Positions 16,647-26,495 of a stretch of 64,000 bases of DNA are shown here, piece after piece. A program made the translations under genes and the position numbers. Under the pieces are notes generated by a model. It was given only the letters and a program-made list of their open reading frames with translations, did no database searches and was not told the DNA's origin. How positions within the stretch are numbered: position 1 is the first letter of the stretch; each line of letters begins with the position of its first letter. Origin of the DNA: Azospirillum sp. B21 (GTDB lineage Bacteria; Pseudomonadota; Alphaproteobacteria; Azospirillales; Azospirillaceae); NCBI RefSeq assembly GCF_008364825.1, contig NZ_VTTO01000011.1, forward strand, positions 94,105 through 158,104. The letters are read 5' to 3'.

Positions 16647-16845
16647 CTAGGCGGTTGGGTTTCCTTCGAAGCGGTCGGCGTTCATGACCTTCGCCCAGGC
16701 GGCAACGAAGTCCTTCGCGAACTTCCCGTGGGAATCGCCGCACGCATATACCACTGCGAATGCGCGGAGCTGTGAATGCGAGCCGAAGATCAGGTCGACG
16801 CGGGTGGCCGTCCATCTGGTCTCCCCGGTAATGCAGTCACGTCCT
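16647..16845 (-). pseudogene. katG: Remnant of catalase-peroxidase katG (C-terminal end only)
   Basis: Read on the minus strand, an open stretch of about 66 codons gives EGRDCITGETRWTATRVDL, then IFGSHSQLRAF, a Y-A-C segment, KDFVAAWAKVMNADRF and a stop (TAG at 16649-16647). This is the conserved extreme C-terminus of KatG (compare TATxVDLxFGSNSQLRA and DFVAAWxKVMNxDRFD). No start codon, haem-binding domains or the other roughly 670 residues are present, and unrelated genes flank it. It is a decayed 3' fragment of a lost katG gene. The last residues (EGNPTA) differ from the usual end. No transposon border is visible. Confidence 0.85.
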
Positions 16846-16905
16846 TCATCGGAATAGCCCGGAAGCCGGAGGGGCGCCGCGGTCGGACACGGCGCCCGTC
16901 AACCG

Positions 16906-17244
16906 TCAGTCGAAGCTGAAGCCCTGATCCTTCATGTAGATGTTCTTCACCTTGCACCAGTCGACGCTGAACTTCTCCGATTCATAGCCGACCCAGTCCA
17001 CCTTGAAGGGAACGACGCAATTTCCTTCGTCACTGCCCCAGTCCATTTCGGCGGATTCGCCGGGCTTCAGCTTGAAGTCAATCCAGTTCTTGCTCCACGC
17101 CCCACCTTCGAAGGTGCGGAATCCATTGATGACATAGTCCGACGACTTGTTGTGGAGATTGAACTTGTAGGTGTCCGCGGCCTGGGCGGAAACGGTTGCG
17201 CCGGCCAGCGCGGCGAAAACGGCGAGAAAAGCGAAGCTGCGCAA
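16906..17244 (-). CDS. Small secreted protein of unknown function
   Basis: A 112-residue protein with a signal peptide (RSFAFLAVFAALAGATVSAQAA, cleavage near residue 23) and a mature domain of about 89 residues rich in aromatic and Lys residues (YKFNLHNKSSDYVINGF, MDWGSDEGNC, DWCKVKNIYMKDQ). Two cysteines, GNC and DWC, probably form one disulfide in the periplasm. The TTG at 17244 is the likely start: GAGGT lies 5 bases before it and it places the signal peptide correctly. No family is assigned with confidence. It is divergent from the dienelactone hydrolase gene. Confidence 0.75.
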   Translation of the reverse strand: MRSFAFLAVFAALAGATVSAQAADTYKFNLHNKSSDYVINGFRTFEGGAWSKNWIDFKLKPGESAEMDWGSDEGNCVVPFKVDWVGYESEKFSVDWCKVKNIYMKDQGFSFD

Positions 17245-17439
17245 GGTCGACCTCGTCGTTGAGAGCCAGCCATCACTGGCGGTAACCTGTACGATGACGA
17301 GGCAATAATCCCTATGGAAGGGGATATATGACAGCCGAGCTTCAGCGCTGCCCTGTCGCCAGTTGCCCTCTGGACCGCTGCGCTTATGATTGGCGGCAAT
17401 GACCGCATGGACGGTCTCGCAAGACGAAGGGTTCGGGAC

Positions 17440-18114
17440 ATGAATGACGCAACGGCGGGCTGGATCGAACTCCAGGCCGCGGACGGCCATCGGCTTCGCG
17501 CTTATCGGGCGCCGGCCAAGGGCGAGGAGATCGGGCGCCTGATCTTGGCGCCGGAGATCTTCGGCATCAACCACCATATCCGCAGCGTGTGCGACGGTTT
17601 CGCCCAGCAGGGCTTCACAACCGTGGCGCCGGATCTGTTCGACCGTGCCGAGCGCGGGGTGGAACTGGCCTATGACGATGCCGGCATCCAGCGGGGCATC
17701 GCGCTGAAGGGTGCGGTGCCGACGGCGGACGCGCTACAGGACGTGGCGGCTGCGCTGGCCCATCTGGGCGGCGACGGGGCTGCGGCCATCGTCGGCTATT
17801 GCTGGGGCGGCAGCATTGCCTGGGCGTCGGCGGCAGTCCTGCCGGTGCGTGCCGCCGTCGGCTATTACGGCGGAGAGATCGGCAAGACGCTGGACAGCGC
17901 CCCGCGGGTGCCGACCCTGCTGCATTTCGGCGAGCAGGACCATGCCATCCCGCTGTCGGTGGCGGAGGGGGTGAGGTCACGCTATCCGTGGCTGCCGGTG
18001 CATGTCTATCCGGCCGGCCATGGCTTCAACTGCGACGAGCGGGGGAGCTTCCATCCGGAAAGCGCGGTTCTGGCGCTTCGCCGGACCGTTGGGCTGCTGC
18101 GGGCCGTGTTCTGA
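17440..18114 (+). CDS. Dienelactone hydrolase family protein
   Basis: A 224-residue alpha/beta hydrolase. The catalytic triad is C121 in VGYCWGGS, D167 in FGEQDHAIP and H194 in YPAGHGFNCDERGSF, the classical DLH arrangement. Carboxymethylenebutenolidase acts on dienelactone in chlorocatechol breakdown, but most bacterial family members have broader or unknown esterase roles, and no aromatic degradation genes are adjacent. The ATG at 17440 is preferred over 17386 because it starts at the conserved domain and has AAGGG upstream. Its end overlaps the convergent msrQ gene by 89 bases. Confidence 0.9.
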   Translation: MNDATAGWIELQAADGHRLRAYRAPAKGEEIGRLILAPEIFGINHHIRSVCDGFAQQGFTTVAPDLFDRAERGVELAYDDAGIQRGIALKGAVPTADALQDVAAALAHLGGDGAAAIVGYCWGGSIAWASAAVLPVRAAVGYYGGEIGKTLDSAPRVPTLLHFGEQDHAIPLSVAEGVRSRYPWLPVHVYPAGHGFNCDERGSFHPESAVLALRRTVGLLRAVF

Positions 18115-18784
18115 CGGACGCCCGTCCGGCCTGCGGATCCTTCCGCCGTCCCAGCCTGACAGGCCAACGGCGGAAGGCCAGCAACCCGATGCAGATCAGG
18201 CCATAGACCAGCGGCGCCGTCTGCCAGCCCTTCACCAGCATTATGAAGTGCAGGCAGGCGGCCAGCCCAGCGACGAACACGCCCCGGTGCAGGGCGCGCC
18301 AGCGCTTGCCGCCCAGCCGTTTCACCATGCCGTCGGTGGAGGTCGCGGCCAGCGCCGTCAGGATCAGGAAGGCGCCCATACCGACCGTGATGTAGGGCCG
18401 CTTGACGATGTCCTTCCAGATCGCCGCCCAGTCGAAGAACTGGTCCAGCCCGACATAGGTGGACAGGTGGACGGTGGCGTAGAAGAAGGCGAACAGCCCC
18501 AGCATCCGGCGGAAGCGCGCCAGGCCCGCCACGCCCGTCAGCATGCGCAGCGGCGTCAGCGCCAGCGCGATCAGCAGGAAGCGCAAGGCCCACAAGCCGC
18601 TGGCCTTGACGCTTTCCAGCACCGGCTCCGCCCCCAACTCGCCGGTGTAGGCAAGCCGCATGGTCCAGACCAGCGGAACGAGGCAGAGGATGAAGACGAT
18701 TGGCTTGGCCCAACGCGATGCGAGCGCGGCATTGGCGGCGGCGCGCAGATCGACGCCGCCGACGGCGGATGCAGAATCGGCCAT
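18026..18784 (-). CDS. msrQ: Haem-binding membrane subunit of the periplasmic methionine sulfoxide reductase
   Basis: A 252-residue MsrQ (YedZ-type ferric-reductase domain) protein with six membrane helices. Conserved His residues lie in HLSTYVGLDQFFDW, ALHRGVFVAG and CLHFIML. It feeds electrons from the respiratory chain through haem to MsrP. The ATG at 18784 starts two bases after the msrP stop. The hydrophilic C-terminal tail of about 45 residues (RKDPQAGRASVRTRP) is longer than usual and overlaps the convergent hydrolase gene, so this end may be less constrained. Confidence 0.92.
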   Translation of the reverse strand: MADSASAVGGVDLRAAANAALASRWAKPIVFILCLVPLVWTMRLAYTGELGAEPVLESVKASGLWALRFLLIALALTPLRMLTGVAGLARFRRMLGLFAFFYATVHLSTYVGLDQFFDWAAIWKDIVKRPYITVGMGAFLILTALAATSTDGMVKRLGGKRWRALHRGVFVAGLAACLHFIMLVKGWQTAPLVYGLICIGLLAFRRWPVRLGRRKDPQAGRASVRTRPAAAQRSGEAPEPRFPDGSSPARRS

Positions 18785-18786
18785 GG

Positions 18787-19734
<948 letters not shown>

Positions 19735-20618
19735 CGACCTCTCCCGAACGGACCATTCCTGCCAGTAACCATAGGTCTGCGGCAGGCCGCCGGCAAATCA
19801 CGCTCTCTACACGATTGCGTGAGCGGTCGATGATGAAGCTTCAGCGCCGGCCGAGCGGGATCACGATGGCGGGACCGCCGAGGCCGCCGCTGCGCGCCAC
19901 CCGCCGCACCGGGAAGGGCAGCACGTCCGCCGCCGGCCTGGGCGGGCCGAGCGCCGGCAGTCCGGCAAAGGAGTGGGCCAAGGCGGCGCCGCTGCTGCAG
20001 GCGCGCATCCAAGAGAGCATGCAGTACATCGATGCCTGCATGGGAATCGTCCAGAGAATCATGGTTAAGCCCCGGGCCGTGACGACGGTCGAATTGGTCT
20101 CGCCCTGCGGGAGACGGCTGCGTGCCGAATGATCCCGCTGTGGTTCGGATCCATAACGAGGTCGGCTGCTGAATCGTTCCGGCACCCATACGATGGTCGG
20201 GCAGGGCATTTGCGGACGGGCAAGTTTATGGCGCCGAGGGCGTGTGTCTGCGAATAAAGCGTCTTGATCTAAAACGAAGGTTGTTTTGCCCTGGGGTAAA
20301 TCGCGTGACAAACGCCGCCAAGCTGAAGAATCTCCGCCCTCCACCCTAAGTCATAGGCATAGTCACTACGCCGGAGGTCGGATTTCCTACGAAAGGCTAA
20401 ATTGACCGGAATCGCCTTTACTTCATCGTGCGGGGATGTAGGACTGCGCGGTCACTCGCCGGCTCAGGCTCGGGCGCGCGCAGGCTTGCTGCGGGTATTC
20501 GGTTTTCTGGCTGAGACGGGTTGCATTTACTGGATCGTACTCCGGGATGGTGCCGGGGCGGTCTATTGCTGTGGCGGAATGCGGCCCATGGTGGGCCGGC
20601 GCGCTAATGGGGAACGGC
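19735..20618. other. Intergenic region upstream of the poly-HAMP kinase
   Basis: A gap of 884 bases between the msrP start and the kinase start. Short overlapping frames occur on both strands (for example a 73-codon minus frame ending at 19841 with a hydrophobic beginning), but none has a clear ribosome site or recognised product. The stretch 20230-20420 is more AT-rich and may hold the kinase promoter. Nothing else is recognised. Confidence 0.5.
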
Positions 20619-23600
20619 ATGACGGCGATGGTGGAAACGGCGGACGCGTTGGATCCGAAGGTTCTGCTGATGGCCTTGCGGCAACTGCGCAAGGGCGATT
20701 TCTCCGTGCGGCTGCCGCTCGACCTGACCGGAATGGACGGCGAGATCGCCGCCGCCTTCAACGACGTGGTGGAGTTGAACCAGAACCTGACCACGGAGGT
20801 CAGCCGGCTCAGCGTCGCCATCGGCAAGGAAGGCCGCATCAGCCAGCGTGCCAAGCTGAACAACGCATCCGGCGGGTGGGAAACCTGCGTCGACAGCATC
20901 AACACGCTGGTCGGCGACATGATCCAGCCGACGACGGAAATCGCGCGCGTGATCGGCGCCGTCGCCAAGGGCGACCTGTCCAAGACCATGGCGCTGGAGA
21001 TCGAAGGCCGCCCGCTGCAGGGCGAGTTCCTGCGCACCGCCCGCAACGTCAACACCATGGTGGACCAGCTCGTCACCGTCACCACGGAACTGACGCGCGT
21101 GGCGCGCGAGGTCGGCATCGAGGGCAAGCTGGGCGGTCAGGCCCAGGTCAAGGGCGTTGCCGGCAGTTGGAAGGATCTGACCGAGAACGTCAACGTGATG
21201 GCCGCCAACCTGACCGGTCAGGTGCGCAACATCGCGGAGGTGACGACGGCGGTCGCGAAGGGCGACCTGTCGAAGAAGATCACCGTCGACGTGAAGGGCG
21301 AGATTCTTGAGCTGAAATCCACCATCAACACCATGGTGGACCAGCTGAACAGCTTCGCCTCGGAAGTGACGCGCGTGGCGCGCGAGGTGGGCTCCGAAGG
21401 CAAGCTGGGCGGTCAGGCGAAGGTGGAGGGCGTTGGCGGCACCTGGAAGGACCTGACCGACAACGTGAACATGATGGCGGCCAACCTGACCGGTCAGGTG
21501 CGCAACATCGCGGAGGTGACGACGGCGGTCGCGAAGGGCGACCTGTCGAAGAAGATCACCGTCGACGTGAAGGGCGAGATTCTTGAGCTGAAATCCACCA
21601 TCAACACCATGGTGGACCAGCTGAACAGCTTCGCCTCGGAAGTGACGCGCGTGGCGCGCGAGGTGGGCTCCGAAGGCAAGCTGGGCGGTCAGGCGAAGGT
21701 GGAGGGCGTTGGCGGCACCTGGAAGGACCTGACCGACAACGTGAACATGATGGCGGCCAACCTGACCGGTCAGGTGCGCAACATCGCGGAGGTGACGACG
21801 GCGGTCGCGAAGGGCGACCTGTCGAAGAAGATCACCGTCGACGTGAAGGGCGAGATTCTTGAGCTGAAATCCACCATCAACACCATGGTGGACCAGCTGA
21901 ACAGCTTCGCCTCGGAAGTGACGCGCGTCGCAAGAGAAGTGGGCTCCGAGGGCAAGCTGGGCGGTCAGGCACGGGTGGAGGGCGTCGGCGGGACGTGGAA
22001 AGACCTCACCGACAGCGTGAACCTCATGGCGGCGAACCTGACCGGTCAGGTGCGCAACATCGCCGATGTGACCACCGCCGTCGCCAACGGCGACTTGTCG
22101 AAGAAGATCACCGTGCCGGTGAAGGGCGAAATCCTGGAGCTGAAGAACACCATCAACACCATGGTGGACCAGCTGAACAGCTTCGCTTCGGAAGTGACGC
22201 GCGTGGCGCGCGAGGTGGGCTCGGAAGGCAAGCTGGGCGGGCAGGCCCAGGTCAAGGGCGTCGGCGGCACCTGGAAGGACCTGACCGACAATGTGAACGC
22301 GATGGCGACCAACCTGACCGGTCAGGTGCGCAACATCGCGGAGGTGACGACGGCGGTCGCCAACGGCGATCTGTCAAAGAAGATCACCGTCGACGTGAAG
22401 GGCGAAATCCTTGAGCTGAAGTCCACCATCAACACCATGGTGGATCAGCTGAACAGCTTCGCCTCGGAAGTGACACGCGTGGCGCGCGAGGTGGGCTCGG
22501 AAGGCAAGCTGGGCGGGCAGGCCCAGGTCAAGGGCGTCGGCGGCACCTGGAAGGACCTGACCGACAATGTGAACGCGATGGCGACCAACCTGACCGGTCA
22601 GGTGCGCAACATCGCGGAGGTGACGACGGCGGTCGCCAACGGCGATCTGTCAAAGAAGATCACCGTCGACGTGAAGGGCGAAATCCTTGAGCTGAAGTCC
22701 ACCATCAACACCATGGTGGATCAGCTGAACAGCTTCGCCTCCGAAGTCGCCCGTGTGGCGCGCGAGGTGGGTATCGAAGGCAAGCTCGGCGGTCAGGCCC
22801 AGGTGAAGGGGGTTGCCGGCACCTGGAAGGATTTGACCGACAACGTGAACATGATGGCGGCGAACCTGACCGGTCAGGTGCGCAACATCGCCGAAGTCAC
22901 CACCGCCGTCGCCAAGGGCGATCTGTCGAAGAAGATCACCGTCGATGTGAAGGGCGAGATCTTCGAACTGAAATCCACCATCAACACCATGGTGGATCAG
23001 CTGAACAGCTTCGCTTCGGAAGTGACGCGTGTGGCGCGCGAGGTGGGTTCCGAAGGCAAGCTGGGCGGTCAGGCGAAGGTGGAAGGCGTTGGCGGCACCT
23101 GGAAGGACCTGACCGACAATGTGAACATGATGGCGGCCAACCTGACGGGGCAGGTGCGCGGCATCGCCAGCGTGGTCACCGCGGTCGCCGACGGCGACCT
23201 GAAGCGCAAGCTGGCGGTGGACGCCAAGGGCGAAATCGCGGCGCTGGCCAACACCATCAACGGCATGATCGACACGCTGGCGACCTTCGCCGATCAGGTT
23301 ACCAACGTGGCGCGCGAGGTGGGCATCGAAGGCAAGCTGGGCGGTCAGGCCCGCGTGCCCGGCGCCGCCGGCCTGTGGAAGGACCTGACGGAGAACGTGA
23401 ACCAGCTGGCCGCGAACCTGACCACCCAGGTGCGCGCCATCGCCGAGGTCGCCACCGCGGTGACCAAGGGCGACCTGACCCGCTCCATCACCGTGGAGGC
23501 GATGGGCGAGGTCGCGGCGCTGAAGGACAACATCAACGAGATGATCCGCAATCTTCGCGACACGACGCTGAAGAATGCGGAACAGGATTGGCTGAAGACC

Positions 23601-26495
23601 AACCTCGCCAAATTCACCCGTATGCTGCAGGGCGAACGCGATCTGGTCACCGTATCCAACATGATCCTGTCGGAGATCGCCCCGCTGGTGAACGCGCAGC
23701 ATGGCGTCTTCTACGTCGCCACCCGCGACCGCGACGAGCCGCTGCTGGAACTGGTCGCCTCCTATGCGCTGAAGGAACGCAAGAATCTGTCCAACCGCTT
23801 CCACATGAAGGAAGGTTTGGTCGGGCAGTGCGCGTATGAGAAGAAGCGCATCCTGCTGACCAACGTGCCGCGGGATTACGTGTCCATCAGTTCCGGCCTG
23901 GGCGAGGCGCCGCCGCTGAACATCATCGTCCTGCCGGTGCTGTTCGAGGACGACGTGAAGGCGGTGATCGAGCTGGCGAGCTTCGGCCGCTTCAGCGAGA
24001 CGCACCAGAGCTTCCTGGAGCAGCTGACCGAGAGCATCGGCATCGTGCTGAACACCATCGCCGCCAACATGCGCACCGAAGGCCTGCTGAAGCAGTCGCA
24101 GCGCCTGACCACCGAACTGCAGAGCCAGCAGGAGGAGCTGAAGACCACGAACGAACGGCTGGAACAGCAGGCCGCCTCGCTGCGCAAGTCGGAGGAGCTG
24201 CTGAAGGCTCAGCAGGAAAAGCTGACCACCACCAACGAGGCGCTGGAGGAGAAGGCCGAGCAGCTGGAGAAGCAGAACATCGAGGTCGAGCGCAAGAACC
24301 GCGAGGTCGTGCTCGCCAAGGCGGCGCTGGAGGAGAAGGCGGAACAGCTCGCCCTGACCTCCAAGTACAAGTCGCAGTTCCTGGCGAACATGAGCCACGA
24401 GCTGCGCACGCCGCTGAACAGCCTGCTGATCCTGTCCAAGCTGCTGGCCGACAACCCGGACACCAACCTGTCCGACCGTCAGGTGGAGTTCGCCCGCACC
24501 ATCCATTCCGCCGGTTCCGACCTGCTGGGCCTGATCAACGACATCCTCGACCTGTCGAAGATCGAATCCGGCACCGTCACGCTGGAGATCGGCGAGGTCG
24601 TGCTGGGCGACCTGCGCAACCATGTGGAGCGCACCTTCTCGCAGGTGGCGCAGGAAAAGAAGCTGGCCTTCACCATCGAGATGGACGAAGCGCTGCCCGC
24701 CAGCATCCAGACCGACGAGAAGCGGCTGGCCCAGGTGCTGAACAACCTGCTGTCCAACGCCTTCAAGTTCACGGACGCCGGCGGCATCACCTTCCGCGTC
24801 GCCCCGGCGACGGAGGGCTGGAGCGTCGCGCACCCGACGCTGAACGCGGCGGCGTCGGTGCTGGCCTTCACCGTGATCGACACCGGCATCGGCATCCCCG
24901 AGGACAAGCAGCGCATCATCTTCGAGGCGTTCCAGCAGGCCGACGGCACCACCAGCCGCAAATACGGCGGCACCGGCCTCGGCCTGTCGATCAGCCGCGA
25001 GATCGCCCGCCTGCTGGGCGGCGAGATCCGGGTGACCAGCACGCCCGGCAAGGGCAGCGCCTTCACGCTCTATGTCCCGCGCAGCTACGACGTCGCGGAG
25101 GAGACCGCCACCCCGCTGGTCGCCGCCGCCAGCACCGCGCTGGCGCCCGCCGGTCTGCTGCCGAAGCGGACGGAGACGGCGACCCGCCCGGTGGTGGCGT
25201 CCGGCCCGCAGGACGGGATCGCCCTGCTCGACATGCCGGCCGGTGACGACCGCGACCGCCTGCGCCCAGGCGAGCCGGTGGTGCTGATCGTGGAGGACGA
25301 CGCGACCTTCGCCTCCATCCTGCTCGATCTGGCTCGGGAGAAGGGTTTCCGCACGGTTCTGTCCAATGGCGGGGCGGCGGCGCTGCCGCTGGCGCGCAAA
25401 TTCCGGCCGGATGCCATCCTGCTCGACATCGGGTTGCCGGACATGGACGGCTGGGCGCTGCTGGACCTGCTGAAACGCGACCCGCAGACCCGCCATATCC
25501 CGGTCCACGTCATCTCCGCCAAGGACGAACGGCGGCGCGGCCTGTCGATGGGCGCCTTCGATTATTCGGAGAAGCCGGTGGAGCGCGAGGCGATCTTCGA
25601 CGCCCTGAACCGGGTGAAGAGCTTCAAGGAACGCGATCACCGCAAGCTGCTGGTGGTGGAGAAGGACAATCCGCAGCCGGGCGCCGTCGCCGCGCTGATC
25701 GGCAACGGCGACGTGGAGACCCACACCGTCACCTCCATCGAAGCGGCGATGGCGGCGCTGTCGGCCGACCGCTTCGACTGCATGGTGCTGGATCTGTCCA
25801 GCCCGGCGCTGCCCGGCCCCTCCGCCGCCGATTTCGAACTGGTTGAATGGCTGCGCACCCGCGACACGCTCGCCTGGATGCCGGTGGTGGTCTATGTCGC
25901 CGCCGACATCACGGCGGAGGACGAAGCGCGGCTGCGCCGGCTGGCCGAAACCGTGGTGCTGAAGAGCGCCCGGTCGCCCGCCGGCCTGCTCGACGAGACC
26001 GCGCTGTTCCTGCACCGTGCCGTGGACAAGCTGCCCGACGACAAGCGGCGCAGCATCCTGGACCTGCGCCAGCACGATCCCTCGCTGGCCGGGAAGCGGG
26101 TGCTGGTGATCGATGACGACATCCGCAACATCTTCTCGCTGGCCAGCGTGATGGAGGCCCACAGGATCGAGGTCCTGCATGCCGAAAGCGGTCGCGAGGG
26201 AATCGAGCGGCTGCGCGCCGACCCGGGCGTCGACGTGGTGCTGGTCGACATCATGATGCCGGAGATGGACGGCTACGAGACCATGCGCACGATCCGCAGC
26301 ATCGACGAGTTCCGCGGCCTGCCGATGATCGCCGTCACCGCGAAGGCGATGAAGGGCGACCGCGACAAGTGCATCGAGGCAGGGGCGACCGACTACATCG
26401 CCAAGCCGGTGGACATCGACCACCTTCTGTCGCTGCTGCGGATCTGGACCGCCAAGGGCGGCAGGCCGCAGCCGCGCGGCGGAGTTCCGGCATGA
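20619..26495 (+). CDS. Giant soluble hybrid histidine kinase with about ten tandem HAMP-type units
   Basis: A 1,958-residue kinase without membrane helices. Residues about 110-1000 are tandem HAMP-containing units of 92 residues (first clear unit at 204; GDLSKKITVDVKGEI then EVTRVAREVGSEGKLGGQA). A GAF-like domain spans about 1005-1145, then a coiled coil, HisKA with H1260 in SHELRTPLN, and HATPase (NNLLSNAFKFT, DTGIGIP, GTGLGLSIS). Three receiver domains follow, with D1603 and D1877 as phosphoacceptors in the first and third and a degenerate middle one. The layout recalls fungal group III (Nik1-type) osmosensing kinases. Several units are identical at DNA level. The ATG at 20619 follows GGGGAA. 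The next kinase overlaps its stop codon. Confidence 0.93.
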   Translation: MTAMVETADALDPKVLLMALRQLRKGDFSVRLPLDLTGMDGEIAAAFNDVVELNQNLTTEVSRLSVAIGKEGRISQRAKLNNASGGWETCVDSINTLVGDMIQPTTEIARVIGAVAKGDLSKTMALEIEGRPLQGEFLRTARNVNTMVDQLVTVTTELTRVAREVGIEGKLGGQAQVKGVAGSWKDLTENVNVMAANLTGQVRNIAEVTTAVAKGDLSKKITVDVKGEILELKSTINTMVDQLNSFASEVTRVAREVGSEGKLGGQAKVEGVGGTWKDLTDNVNMMAANLTGQVRNIAEVTTAVAKGDLSKKITVDVKGEILELKSTINTMVDQLNSFASEVTRVAREVGSEGKLGGQAKVEGVGGTWKDLTDNVNMMAANLTGQVRNIAEVTTAVAKGDLSKKITVDVKGEILELKSTINTMVDQLNSFASEVTRVAREVGSEGKLGGQARVEGVGGTWKDLTDSVNLMAANLTGQVRNIADVTTAVANGDLSKKITVPVKGEILELKNTINTMVDQLNSFASEVTRVAREVGSEGKLGGQAQVKGVGGTWKDLTDNVNAMATNLTGQVRNIAEVTTAVANGDLSKKITVDVKGEILELKSTINTMVDQLNSFASEVTRVAREVGSEGKLGGQAQVKGVGGTWKDLTDNVNAMATNLTGQVRNIAEVTTAVANGDLSKKITVDVKGEILELKSTINTMVDQLNSFASEVARVAREVGIEGKLGGQAQVKGVAGTWKDLTDNVNMMAANLTGQVRNIAEVTTAVAKGDLSKKITVDVKGEIFELKSTINTMVDQLNSFASEVTRVAREVGSEGKLGGQAKVEGVGGTWKDLTDNVNMMAANLTGQVRGIASVVTAVADGDLKRKLAVDAKGEIAALANTINGMIDTLATFADQVTNVAREVGIEGKLGGQARVPGAAGLWKDLTENVNQLAANLTTQVRAIAEVATAVTKGDLTRSITVEAMGEVAALKDNINEMIRNLRDTTLKNAEQDWLKTNLAKFTRMLQGERDLVTVSNMILSEIAPLVNAQHGVFYVATRDRDEPLLELVASYALKERKNLSNRFHMKEGLVGQCAYEKKRILLTNVPRDYVSISSGLGEAPPLNIIVLPVLFEDDVKAVIELASFGRFSETHQSFLEQLTESIGIVLNTIAANMRTEGLLKQSQRLTTELQSQQEELKTTNERLEQQAASLRKSEELLKAQQEKLTTTNEALEEKAEQLEKQNIEVERKNREVVLAKAALEEKAEQLALTSKYKSQFLANMSHELRTPLNSLLILSKLLADNPDTNLSDRQVEFARTIHSAGSDLLGLINDILDLSKIESGTVTLEIGEVVLGDLRNHVERTFSQVAQEKKLAFTIEMDEALPASIQTDEKRLAQVLNNLLSNAFKFTDAGGITFRVAPATEGWSVAHPTLNAAASVLAFTVIDTGIGIPEDKQRIIFEAFQQADGTTSRKYGGTGLGLSISREIARLLGGEIRVTSTPGKGSAFTLYVPRSYDVAEETATPLVAAASTALAPAGLLPKRTETATRPVVASGPQDGIALLDMPAGDDRDRLRPGEPVVLIVEDDATFASILLDLAREKGFRTVLSNGGAAALPLARKFRPDAILLDIGLPDMDGWALLDLLKRDPQTRHIPVHVISAKDERRRGLSMGAFDYSEKPVEREAIFDALNRVKSFKERDHRKLLVVEKDNPQPGAVAALIGNGDVETHTVTSIEAAMAALSADRFDCMVLDLSSPALPGPSAADFELVEWLRTRDTLAWMPVVVYVAADITAEDEARLRRLAETVVLKSARSPAGLLDETALFLHRAVDKLPDDKRRSILDLRQHDPSLAGKRVLVIDDDIRNIFSLASVMEAHRIEVLHAESGREGIERLRADPGVDVVLVDIMMPEMDGYETMRTIRSIDEFRGLPMIAVTAKAMKGDRDKCIEAGATDYIAKPVDIDHLLSLLRIWTAKGGRPQPRGGVPA
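21228..23435. repeat. Tandem 276-bp repeats encoding HAMP units
   Basis: Eight consecutive in-frame units of exactly 276 bases (92 codons), starting at 21228, 21504, 21780, 22056, 22332, 22608, 22884 and 23160. Units 1-2 and most of unit 3 are identical in DNA, and units 5-6 are nearly identical to each other. The last unit is more diverged. Such near-perfect direct repeats indicate recent duplication or gene conversion and could change in number by recombination. Confidence 0.9.

Noticed and set aside
19841..20064. 73-codon minus-strand frame with a hydrophobic start upstream of the poly-HAMP kinase
   Set aside because: No ribosome site, no recognised family, and competing frames on the other strand; not strong enough to call a gene.
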